From contig JAHQWK010000008.1 of assembly GCA_029856145.1 (NCBI GenBank), positions 62,001-126,000 of the forward strand: a DNA stretch of 64,000 bases. The letters run 5' to 3'. This document shows, piece by piece, positions 25,707 to 33,388 of this stretch. The position numbers and the translations under genes were made by a program. The notes under the pieces were generated by a model. It saw nothing but the letters and a program-made list of their open reading frames with translations, did not search any database and was not told the DNA's origin. Within the stretch, counting starts at the first letter, position 1. Every line of letters starts with the position of its first letter. The DNA is from Promethearchaeia archaeon (lineage in GTDB: Archaea > Asgardarchaeota > Lokiarchaeia > Sigyniarchaeales > SOKP01).

Positions 25707-27017
25707 GTGTCTACCAAATTGAACGGCACTTCCGCGGTCATGATGAACTTACCGATTTCTGTGCTCCAATATGTCCCCTGGTTCTGTGACTTCTCTAATT
25801 CTCCGATGGGCGCAAAGCCCGAAACCTTCGGAGAATGGTTCTGGAAACCGCTGGTCGCTCTAGCGAAAGCAATTGTCGGCGTCTTTGTCACCATAGTAAT
25901 GGCTATCGTAGAACTTGTAAAGTTGATCATCGATTTCTTTATCCAAATTTTCATGGACATCTTACCAATTCTAGGATATATACTATGGCTAATAATTCGC
26001 ACATTAATATTAATTTTCATTTGGATAATGTTTGTATTTACACTTTTAACAATATTAATTTTGTTGGTATCAACAATCGGATTAGGTCTTATCTTAGATA
26101 TATTTATGAATCTTGATATTAAGACTTCTTCAAATAGCGTAATTATAAGTGGTGATCTTTATTTATCCTTCAATTACAATATAGCTATAGAATATAATGA
26201 TTTTCTTTGTTTTTATATCCCTTCAATTAAGGCTTATCTTAATACTACTGATTTTGTTCTTGAATATTCTTTTAATTTTGGCTCAACAGATTTAAATATT
26301 ATAGAATTTAACAACTCACTGTTTGATGATTTATCTGAAAGTGGGCCAAATCAATCTTCAGAATCACTTCCAAAAATAAGTGGTATTTCATCGGTATTTA
26401 GCAATGGATTTGAATTTCTCTCTGGTTTAGGTTTTACAATGTCAGCGCTAGGAATACTTGTTGGTTTACAAGCAGGTATTTTAGCATTTAACTCAAATGA
26501 TCTTTATAACAACATAATATTTATCGTAGGAATTGCTTTATTCATAGCCAGTGTAATATTATTAGTTATTAAAATTTTGATTGATCCAGAAGAATTTTCA
26601 CAATGGATGCTTTGGGGTATGGGAGTAGGATGTATTATTTCTGCAATTAGGTTTTTCAAAACGAAAGATTACATTGATGATACCTTTCAATATAAAGCTT
26701 GGCATAGAAAAAAAGCCGGAGATAAAGATTTCTTTTCTATGCTCAAAAATATAAAGCTCATATGTGGTGGTGTTGGGTTTGGTTTAAGTATTGCAGAAAT
26801 GTTTGGTGATTGGGATGATAATGAAATATATAAGGTATGTTCAGCAATATTTTCGGTAATAGCAGGTTGTTTATCTCTAAAACTTGCAAATCATGCTTTG
26901 ATTATGTTAAAGGGGAAAAATAGAACTTACAAAACTAGAATTGCAGGTATTTATGGAGGAGGAAGTCTTATCCTAGCAGCAATCCTCTTTTCAATTGCGG
27001 CATGGAGTAATAATTAA
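25707..27017 (+). CDS. Multi-pass membrane protein with compositionally distinct 5' end
   Basis: About 436 residues if the GTG at 25707 is used; ATG codons at 25740 and 25743 are alternatives, and the frame stays open upstream to 25638 without a better start. Hydrophobic helices lie near 50-125 (one long stretch), 235-258, 265-290, 300-318, 350-370, 380-395 and 410-432. The first 220 nt (25700-25930) are clearly richer in G and C and use different codons from the rest, so the 5' end seems to be joined from another source. No family recognised. Confidence 0.55.
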   Translation: MSTKLNGTSAVMMNLPISVLQYVPWFCDFSNSPMGAKPETFGEWFWKPLVALAKAIVGVFVTIVMAIVELVKLIIDFFIQIFMDILPILGYILWLIIRTLILIFIWIMFVFTLLTILILLVSTIGLGLILDIFMNLDIKTSSNSVIISGDLYLSFNYNIAIEYNDFLCFYIPSIKAYLNTTDFVLEYSFNFGSTDLNIIEFNNSLFDDLSESGPNQSSESLPKISGISSVFSNGFEFLSGLGFTMSALGILVGLQAGILAFNSNDLYNNIIFIVGIALFIASVILLVIKILIDPEEFSQWMLWGMGVGCIISAIRFFKTKDYIDDTFQYKAWHRKKAGDKDFFSMLKNIKLICGGVGFGLSIAEMFGDWDDNEIYKVCSAIFSVIAGCLSLKLANHALIMLKGKNRTYKTRIAGIYGGGSLILAAILFSIAAWSNN

Positions 27018-27147
27018 AAATAAATTTATAACAAATTTTTTTTTATAATATTATAGAAATTGCATTATTAGAACTTAATTAACAGGACATAATATTTATA
27101 AATTATAAAATAATCATCCAAATAGTTTTAAAGTAAAGTGGAGTTTG

Positions 27148-27783
27148 ATGGAGGAAAAATTTAAAAACTTCCTTGAGGAGGATGAAAAAATTTTATGGAT
27201 ACGAAAACAAAAAAAGAATTTATTGTTGATTATACCATTTGGTATTAAAGTAGGAATAATTTCTTCTTTCATTTTCTTAATTTTAATTTTGATAACAATA
27301 ATCTTAGAAACGATTTTAGGGATTGTAATTATTATATCAATTTTTGTGATTATAATTTGGTGGATAATCTTGTACATCAACCATCATATTAATAGAATGA
27401 AAAAAATATTACAATTATCTTCAAATGAATTAAGACAATATGATTTTATTGAAATTATTACGAGTAAGCGCTATATTCGGAAGAGTTATTTATTAAATTA
27501 TTTTAAAGATTTTTTAAAATATCCTAAAAATGTAATAGAACAAATTGGCGACATCGTATTTATAAAGCTAGATTTTATTGAAAAAGTTATTGTGGAATAT
27601 AAGTTTAGAAGGATAGGGTTATTTCTAAAAGGCTATAAACCAAAATTTTTTAATGATACAGATTTTTTCATAGAATTTACTGAAAACGACTTTGATGAGC
27701 TTTTAAAAATATTAATAAATACTCTAAATTTGGAAAAGAAAGAATCAAATCCCATTTTTGAGGAATATTTCAAAAAAAAGTAA
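27148..27783 (+). CDS. Membrane protein with two helices and a cytosolic domain (PH-like?)
   Basis: About 211 residues. A charged N-terminal piece (EEDEKILWIRKQKK) precedes two transmembrane helices (about 24-80). A basic cytosolic region of about 130 residues follows, with the pattern IEIITSKRYIRKS, also seen after the helices of bacterial PH-like membrane proteins. The ATG at 27148 follows GTGGAG with good spacing; a TTG one codon earlier is possible. Function unknown. It is flanked by poorly conserved genes in the accessory region. Confidence 0.55.
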   Translation: MEEKFKNFLEEDEKILWIRKQKKNLLLIIPFGIKVGIISSFIFLILILITIILETILGIVIIISIFVIIIWWIILYINHHINRMKKILQLSSNELRQYDFIEIITSKRYIRKSYLLNYFKDFLKYPKNVIEQIGDIVFIKLDFIEKVIVEYKFRRIGLFLKGYKPKFFNDTDFFIEFTENDFDELLKILINTLNLEKKESNPIFEEYFKKK

Positions 27784-27787
27784 TATG

Positions 27788-28027
27788 TTATTGATTTGAA
27801 TAAGCTTCTTTTAATCCAATATATTTATTCCAGGAGTTAAAGAAAGCATGCATATATATATAAGAATTAATGAGTTCAATTACATAGGATTTTCCTTCAT
27901 CCGTTATTTCTATCGCATATCTTGGTCTAAAACGTTTATCCTTAAAATTTAATTTTTGTAGGATAAAAATATGACCACATTTATCACACAAATCAGGCAA
28001 ATGACAAAAGGGATTTAGCTGTTTCAA
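27788..28027 (-). pseudogene. Zinc-ribbon/winged-helix-like fragment, probably truncated
   Basis: 79 residues from a TTG codon, with CHLPDLCDKCGHIF (possible zinc site) and a following PRYAIEITDEGKSYVIELI, which resembles the wing of a PadR-like regulator. The frame stays open for another 15 or so codons upstream (reading NYNILCHGALVNSFDI) but offers no start and no Shine-Dalgarno. It is most easily read as the 3' end of a regulator gene. It could be a complete small protein if the TTG is used. Confidence 0.4.
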
Positions 28028-28126
28028 AATATCAAATGAATTTACAAGAGCTCCATGGCACAGGATATTATAGTTCTAAACGAAATAGTTAATAGAAAAT
28101 TCAATACAGATTAGGAGGTAACTAAA

Positions 28127-28225
28127 ATGTTTAAAAGAAATAAAGGATTTAGGATCTCTGAATTTCTTATCCAAAATATTACTATTAATAAAATTATTCA
28201 AAATTTGCTTAACGACAATAACTAG
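28127..28225 (+). CDS. 32-residue small protein with strong ribosome-binding site
   Basis: Encodes a basic peptide beginning MFKRNKGFRISEFL and ending LLNDNN. A textbook Shine-Dalgarno TTAGGAGGTAACTAAA precedes the ATG, which is rare for chance frames here. It has no Cys and no hydrophobic segment. It may be a real microprotein or the start of a truncated gene. The beta-helix gene follows 19 nt later and could share the transcript. Confidence 0.4.
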   Translation: MFKRNKGFRISEFLIQNITINKIIQNLLNDNN

Positions 28226-28244
28226 ATCCATAGAACATATTATT

Positions 28245-28925
28245 ATGAAATTTACAATTTATAGGAATTATAATTTTGGAAGATTGCTCTTAACTGAGGA
28301 TATTGATATAGAATGTGAAGGAGAAGGGACAGAGGAAGATCCACTTATAATTATACCCTCAGAGAAAATCCCTACAAATTTCTTTCTAAAAAACTCCAAA
28401 ATTCGAGTAATTTTAAAAAATTTTAATACACACAATATCAGTTTAATTTCTTGTTTGAATGTAACGATTGAAAAATGTAAATTAAATAAATTTTTTATAT
28501 TAGAAAGTCATGACATTGAAATTAAAAGTACATCCTGTCATTATTTAAAAATATTAAAATCCTCGTATATTAATATTGAAAATTCCTTTTTTGAGAGGGT
28601 AAAAGTGAAGAATTCAATAAATAAAATATTATTAAGAGATTGTACTATTAATCGAATTAAAAGAAACCATTTTAATAATATTCAATTTGATAAATGTAAA
28701 ATTTTAAATCCATATTCGTTTAAATCAATAAATTTTCTATTAAAAGACAATAAAAGAGCAATACTTATAGTTGCAGTTATTACTATTATTATAATAGTAG
28801 GAGTAATTTTAGCACTATATAACTTTGTATTATTATTAATATTTATCCCAGTTTTAATATTCATTAAATGGTATTTTAGTTTTAAGGAAGAAAGAGAAGT
28901 GAGAAAAAGAAAAAAGTTAGAATAA
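28245..28925 (+). CDS. Beta-helix-like repeat protein with C-terminal membrane helices
   Basis: 226 residues. The front (about 1-165) is made of short beta-helix coils such as CLNVTIEKCKL and SSYINIENSFF, opened by DIECEGEGTEEDPLII, the same motif found twice in the 24362 gene. Two hydrophobic segments at about 170-207 and a Lys/Arg tail (KEEREVRKRKK) then anchor it in the membrane. The two genes are paralogues; this one is the tethered form. No signal peptide, so the helix domain may face the cytosol. Function unknown. Confidence 0.62.
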   Translation: MKFTIYRNYNFGRLLLTEDIDIECEGEGTEEDPLIIIPSEKIPTNFFLKNSKIRVILKNFNTHNISLISCLNVTIEKCKLNKFFILESHDIEIKSTSCHYLKILKSSYINIENSFFERVKVKNSINKILLRDCTINRIKRNHFNNIQFDKCKILNPYSFKSINFLLKDNKRAILIVAVITIIIIVGVILALYNFVLLLIFIPVLIFIKWYFSFKEEREVRKRKKLE

Positions 28926-29291
28926 TATATATTGTAAGAAAAAATTCATTAATGTAACTTTAAATATTCTTAATTATAGAAACAAAAAGCTAGAGATGTA
29001 ATCGCGGGGGGGCTAATTTTAATGTTTTTAGCATCTGGTTTTAGCTTCTTTTGTGCTTTCTCTCCTATATTTCGACGTATAGTAGAATGATGTAGAAAAT
29101 TATATTTTTAATTTTTAATTCTTTATTATATAAAGAATCCGAAAATATACGCAAAGGTAAATTAATAAATGGAGCTACTCCACGAGTTTATAAATTAACC
29201 AATTTAGAATTACGGAAAGATAATTTACTAGATCAAGATTTTTGATTGTAAATAAAAGATAAGATATAAAAAAAGAAATATTATTATTAGT
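28926..29291. other. 366-nt stretch with a coding remnant
   Basis: No complete gene. From about 29098 to 29245 the plus strand has a headless open frame reading KGKLINGATPRVYKLTNLEL and ending in DNLLDQDF and TGA. A very similar stretch occurs at about 30655-30725, so this is part of a duplicated segment that also carries the lpd fragments. Confidence 0.4.
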
Positions 29292-29531
29292 TTAATGATG
29301 AATAGGGCGTCCTTTCTTATGGATAGATTTACCTACTACAGCTTCACTACCTTCGAGTACCATTTCTGAAATTGTAGGGTGGCTATGGATGGTCTCTCCA
29401 ATATCATGAATGGTTAACCCATGTTGCATTGCTAGTGCTATTTCAGCTATCAATTCGGGGGCTTCAGTTCCAATACAGGAAGCACCGAGAATTTTATGTG
29501 TAGTTTTATCAGCAAGAACCATAAAGAACAA
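29292..29531 (-). pseudogene. lpd: 3' fragment of dihydrolipoamide dehydrogenase, copy A
   Basis: The 79 codons correspond to the last 77 or so residues of the complete lpd at 31517-32998, including HKILGASCIG, the catalytic HSHPTISE and the C-terminal KKGRPIHH. Everything before the dimerisation domain (FAD and NAD domains, redox Cys pair) is gone. Sequence is close to but not identical with the intact gene (for example IGTEAPEL for IGAEASEL). Just upstream the frame runs into a scrap of LRR sequence. It cannot be an active enzyme. Confidence 0.85.
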
Positions 29532-29541
29532 ATATCAGATT

Positions 29542-29649
29542 TCAAAATTCAAGGCCTTCAAACTTTTCAATAGGATTTGAAATCAAATTTCCCCTTAAAT
29601 TTAGTCTTTTTAAATTTATATTTGAATCAACGCTTTTATCTTTGAAATC
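29542..29649 (-). pseudogene. Leucine-rich-repeat scrap
   Basis: 35 codons reading NLKRLNLRGNLISNPIEKFE, then GLEF and a stop, which is one and a half LRR units of the kind found in the two LRR genes (compare NPVENFEGLELL near the end of the first). It directly abuts the lpd fragment, so two unrelated gene pieces have been joined here. Confidence 0.6.
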
Positions 29650-29695
29650 TCATTTCAATTATATTAACAATTAATATGATAAAAAAGAAAAAAAG

Positions 29696-30244
29696 TTAAA
29701 AATTTATTACTTCCGGATTGCTTTTAAAGAATTTTTTAAAAGATTTTCCATTCGTAACATACATTCCAGAAAGTTTTTCTCCAATTAATTTTCTTGATTC
29801 GGGTAATTTCTTTTTAATAGCAGCAGGTATACCTACTGCCAAAGATCTACGTGGAAGTTCTTGATTTATTAAAACAGCTCCAGCAGCAATTTGAGATCCT
29901 TCTTCAACTTTAGTTCTATGTAAAACATTAGATCCAATGCCTATTACACACCCATTTTCTATTGTACAAGGGCCGTGTATCATTGCATGGTGTCCTATTA
30001 TACAATTATCGCCAATGTCAACAAAAGAACCTACCTCCATATGAATAGTAACATTTTCTTGAATGCTGGTGTTTTTTCCAATTTTAATAGGACCGAAATC
30101 TCCACGTAAAACTACTCCAAACCAAATATTACTTCCCTCGTCAATTGAGACATCTCCAACTATTACAGCAGTAGGAGCAATATAAACAGATTCATGTATT
30201 TGGGGTTTTTTTCCTGTTCTCGGACTTGCCATAATTATTGGCAA
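29696..30244 (-). CDS. Gamma-carbonic-anhydrase-like hexapeptide-repeat protein
   Basis: 182 residues of left-handed beta-helix with hexapeptide repeats (VYIAPTAVIVGDVSIDEG, GPIKIGKNTSIQE) and the gamma-class metal-ligand pattern: His near 69 in TIHME and HH near 91-92 in IIGHHAMIHG. These proteins are trimeric zinc or iron enzymes, or acyltransferase relatives. A TTG start at 30244 is favoured because AAGGTGAT lies 5-6 nt ahead of it; the ATG at 30232 would be too far. It lies intact among broken genes, between the two lpd fragments. Confidence 0.82.
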   Translation of the reverse strand: MPIIMASPRTGKKPQIHESVYIAPTAVIVGDVSIDEGSNIWFGVVLRGDFGPIKIGKNTSIQENVTIHMEVGSFVDIGDNCIIGHHAMIHGPCTIENGCVIGIGSNVLHRTKVEEGSQIAAGAVLINQELPRRSLAVGIPAAIKKKLPESRKLIGEKLSGMYVTNGKSFKKFFKSNPEVINF

Positions 30245-30330
30245 AATTAATCACCTTAAACAATTTACTAAATTATTAAAAATTAGAACGCTCTTTTATT
30301 GATAAAAATACGTAGTGATATTTAACATTA

Positions 30331-30619
30331 TTGTCAAAGGTCAACAATATTAATCAGAAAGATTTTCCTGCAAACACTACATTTATCTCTAACGGAACAA
30401 TTAATGTAGATTTATGGAATAATGCCTTAGAGGGATTAATAACTATTGTCTTCTATGCAAATGATACATCAGGGAATATTGGATCTGCATCCGTTCTTAT
30501 AACAAAGAAGATTCCCTCTAAAGCAATAATTCTAGGATAAAACACATTTTGGATGATTGGAGCGATTTTTGGAGGGGTGTAGCTCTGATAAGAAAGTTTA
30601 AAGAAAAAGCAAAAAATTA
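30331..30619 (+). pseudogene. 3' remnant of a surface protein
   Basis: A headless frame encodes an Ig-like domain end (ITIVFYANDTSGNIGSASV), then after an in-frame TAA continues as NTFWMIGAIFGGV (a membrane helix), and after a frame change as LIRKFKEKAKN and a stop. Ectodomain, helix and basic tail in that order are the end of a typical archaeal surface protein, disrupted by a stop and a frameshift. Confidence 0.6.
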
Positions 30620-30654
30620 ATCTTTCTTAAATATAATTTGAAATAATAAGAAAT

Positions 30655-30750
30655 ATACCAATTTAGGATTACAGAAAGGTAAATTACTAGATCAAGATTT
30701 TAGATTGAGCACAAAAGATAAGATATGAAAAAAGAAATATTATTTTTAGT
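30655..30750 (+). repeat. Segment duplicated from 29195-29291
   Basis: ACCAATTTAGGATTACAGAAAG and the following TTACTAGATCAAGATTTT...AAAAGATAAGATAT...AAGAAATATTATT run parallel to 29195-29291. Together with the adjoining lpd fragments the duplicated unit is about 330 bp. Confidence 0.65.
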
Positions 30751-30981
30751 TTATTGATGAATAGGACGTCCTTTTTTGTGTATAGCTTTTCCTACAACCG
30801 ATTCTGCTGCTTCAAGTACCATCTCCGAAATGGTCGGATGAGAGTGAATTGTCTCTGCAATGTCATGTATCGTTAACCCATGTTGCATTGCTAATGCTAT
30901 TTCAGCTATCAATTCGGGGGCTTCAGTTCCAATACAAGATGCTCCTAAGATTTTATGGGAGCTTTTATCAGCTAAAATCAT
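30751..30981 (-). pseudogene. lpd: 3' fragment of dihydrolipoamide dehydrogenase, copy B
   Basis: 76 codons equal to the C-terminal dimerisation domain of Lpd, with HSHPTISE and KKGRPIH retained. It shares IGTEAPEL and MQHGLTIHDI with copy A rather than with the intact gene, so A and B are closer to each other, but B has its own changes (EAAESVVGKAIHKK). Its upstream side runs into a piece of the 88-residue gene on the other strand. Not a functional enzyme. Confidence 0.85.
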
Positions 30982-31013
30982 TAAGAAACGTTCTTAATGA
31001 ATATTTAGCAAAT
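30981..31013 (+). pseudogene. 3' end of a second copy of the 88-residue gene
   Basis: The plus strand reads VLNEYLANA and then TAA, the same last residues as the product of 23425-23691. Repeat copy 6 follows 3' of it, as copy 5 follows the intact gene. So a gene end and its repeat have been moved and inverted together. Confidence 0.6.
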
Positions 31014-31072
31014 GCGTAAGAATCCTTTTTTCTGATTTTACATTTTCTCTTAAATTTAATTTAATGCCCTAA

Positions 31073-31170
31073 ACTGAACACACAATTCTATCATCAGTTC
31101 CCTGATTCATTCCTTTGAATACTCACCTCACACACTCATTTTATTCAAGGGTTTGCCGGGGAACTGACCC
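31073..31170 (-). repeat. Dispersed structured repeat, copy 6 (inverted)
   Basis: A complete copy in the opposite orientation to the other five. Read on the minus strand it has the loop GTGTGAGGTGAGTATT, the inner stem CCTTGAAT / ATTCAAAGG and an unchanged outer stem. Its edge is 3 nt from the stop codon of the winged-helix gene. Confidence 0.92.
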
Positions 31171-31172
31171 TT

Positions 31173-31409
31173 TTACCTTAATTTGTAAAATCTTTTACCA
31201 TCTTTAATTTCCGTTTCGACTAAACCCTGTTTTTCTAACATCCTTAATTTAAAATTCACATAATAGTAATCCATGGTATCTTTAGCTTCTTTTAGGTTAA
31301 ATATAATATCGTTTACACTTTGAAATTCCCTAGTTAAAGATTTTAAAATAATTTCTTCTGTAACTATTTCTATATCAGATTCTTGGTGAAGATTTTTAAC
31401 TTTCTTCAT
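31173..31409 (-). CDS. Small winged-helix DNA-binding protein
   Basis: 78 residues that fold as a winged helix by pattern: helices around EEIILKSL and VNDIIFNLKEA, a recognition-like helix DYYYVNFKLRMLEKQG and a wing LVETEIKDGKRFYKL. Probably a small transcription regulator. Its stop codon is immediately followed by repeat copy 6. The target is unknown; the intact lpd gene is next upstream on the same strand. Confidence 0.6.
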   Translation of the reverse strand: MKKVKNLHQESDIEIVTEEIILKSLTREFQSVNDIIFNLKEAKDTMDYYYVNFKLRMLEKQGLVETEIKDGKRFYKLR

Positions 31410-31516
31410 ACAAATAGTAATTAACGATTTCTTTCTTTTATTAAATTTTGATTCCTTTTAATTATTTTTCAACTTTTTGTTCTTAATAAGTAAAATATAA
31501 ATTAAAAAAATAGGCT

Positions 31517-32998
31517 TTAATGATGAATAGGGCGTCCTTTCTTATGGATAGATTTGCCGACTACGGCTTCACAACCTTCCAGTACTAATTCTGAAATTGT
31601 GGGATGACTGTGAATCGTTTCTGTTACCTCGTGAATGGTTAGACCATGTTTCATCGCTAAAGCTATTTCTGCTATTAATTCGGAGGCTTCAGCTCCGATA
31701 CAAGATGCACCGAGAATTTTATGTGTAGTTTTATCAGCCAGTACCATAATGAAACCTTCTTCTTCTCCCATACATTTAGCTTTACTGAGTGATTGATATG
31801 GAAATTGTCCCATTAACACATCAAAACCCAGATTCTTTGCTATCTTCCTTCTATATCCAACAGAACCGATATTAGGAGAAGTAAAAATGGTTGCTGGTAC
31901 GACAGTATAATCTGTTTTCATTTCTTCTGAAGGAAAACCTCCAATACTTGTTAAGGAATTAGCTACCGCAACATCTGCTTCGTGATAAGCAACATGAGCA
32001 AGCATAATTCCACCCGTCACATCACCTATTGCGTATACTCCCTTCACTGCGGTTTCTAAAGTTTTCGGATTTACTTTAATAGCTCCTCTTTCTGTTTCAA
32101 TACCTACCACCTCAAGTCCTATATTTTTGGATTCTTTTGCACGTCCTATTGATACTAAGCACAAATCTGCTTCAAATATATCTTTTTCAGCATTTTCTGT
32201 TTGATCACGAGGAACATCAGCGGAACAAGTTGTCGCCTTTACACCATTTCCTGTATTTTCTACAGATAGCACGTTTTTTGCTGTATGAATATCTATGCCA
32301 AGATTTTCAAATTTTTTTTGAAGTACTTTAACAATCATTGGTTCTTCAGTAGCAATAGGAGAGGAAAGATATTCTAACATAGTAACCTTACTTCCAAAAG
32401 TTGCAAAGATATTAGCAAATTCACAACCTATAACTCCAGCACCTATAATTAATAATCGTTTTGGAATTATCTTAAAATTAGGATCTAGAATATCGTCACT
32501 CGTTAAAATTCTTTCATGATCGATATTGAAAGCAGGAATTAAAGCTGGAGATGATCCAGTAGCAATAATTATTCTTTTTGCTTTAATAGTTGTATTTTTT
32601 TCACCTTCAATTGAGATTTCGAATCCAGTATCAATATTTCCTCCGATTATCTTCCCAAATCCATTATAAATATCGTTTTTCCAACCCTTCTCTAAAGCTT
32701 CAATTCCATCTACTAATTCTTTTACCACCTGATTTTTCCGTTCTACAGCTTTAGAAAAAGAGAGTTTGAAATCAGAAACTTCTATTCCAAATTCATCAGC
32801 TTCTTTAATTTTTTCGATTAAATGAGAAGATGCATATAAAGCTTTTGTAGGAATACAACCTCTATTAAGACATGTACCTCCCAGTTTATCTTTTTCAATT
32901 AAAGCAACTTTTGCACCGTATTGTGCCGCTCTAATAGCTGAATGATAGCCTCCAGGCCCTGCTCCGATAATAGCTAAATCATATTGGTTTTCACTCAT
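31517..32998 (-). CDS. lpd: Dihydrolipoamide dehydrogenase
   Basis: 493 residues, full family length. The FAD site GAGPGGYHSA is at about 12, the redox-active disulfide in GGTCLNRGCIPTKA at about 41-54, the NAD site GAGVIGCEFANIF near 185, the second FAD motif YAIGDVTGG near 320 and the catalytic HSHPTISE near 470. The enzyme reoxidises dihydrolipoamide in 2-oxoacid dehydrogenase or glycine cleavage complexes; no E1/E2 or gcv genes are near, so its partner is unknown. Two truncated copies of its 3' end lie downstream. The C terminus ends KKGRPIHH. Confidence 0.95.
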   Translation of the reverse strand: MSENQYDLAIIGAGPGGYHSAIRAAQYGAKVALIEKDKLGGTCLNRGCIPTKALYASSHLIEKIKEADEFGIEVSDFKLSFSKAVERKNQVVKELVDGIEALEKGWKNDIYNGFGKIIGGNIDTGFEISIEGEKNTTIKAKRIIIATGSSPALIPAFNIDHERILTSDDILDPNFKIIPKRLLIIGAGVIGCEFANIFATFGSKVTMLEYLSSPIATEEPMIVKVLQKKFENLGIDIHTAKNVLSVENTGNGVKATTCSADVPRDQTENAEKDIFEADLCLVSIGRAKESKNIGLEVVGIETERGAIKVNPKTLETAVKGVYAIGDVTGGIMLAHVAYHEADVAVANSLTSIGGFPSEEMKTDYTVVPATIFTSPNIGSVGYRRKIAKNLGFDVLMGQFPYQSLSKAKCMGEEEGFIMVLADKTTHKILGASCIGAEASELIAEIALAMKHGLTIHEVTETIHSHPTISELVLEGCEAVVGKSIHKKGRPIHH

Positions 32999-33388
32999 TT
33001 TTTCATCATATCATATTTATTAAATTAGGTTCAGAAATAAAATTTTTAACGTTAATATTTAATTTAAATTCTTCTGTGATAGTAAAAATCTTCAAAATAT
33101 TAATTATTTTTTAAAAAAGAAACAATAGACTTATCGATATTAGTCATAAAAATGATTGTAAAACGTACATGATCTCATTAGATCTTTAACATATTATTAT
33201 GAAAAAGGGGAATATACATAAAAAAAGGCACTAATATTATGAAAACACTGTAATTAATTATAAATAGTAAAAAGATTTGTTCCTCTGCTCTTTTGATGTA
33301 TGAATTAATAAACAAGTTATCATATTTTACTAGTAGAGCAAATAAAGTTTTATTGAATTTTTATCAAATTACTCAAAATTTCAAAATT
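32999..33388. other. 390-nt divergent intergenic region
   Basis: Between lpd and the Lrp-type gene. It holds promoters for both: a TATA-like ATTTAATAAATA (minus sense) near 33013-33025 and TTATAAATAG near 33257 on the plus strand. Two words ATTATGAAAA recur at about 33195 and 33236. The plus frame is open from 33293, so part may be coding. Confidence 0.4.

Noticed and set aside
18103..31170. Repeat as an insertion sequence or MITE with terminal inverted repeats.
   Set aside because: The outer arms are inverted, but no target duplication or transposase was seen, and kept inner-stem pairing and fixed 3' placement fit an RNA element better. A MITE origin remains possible.
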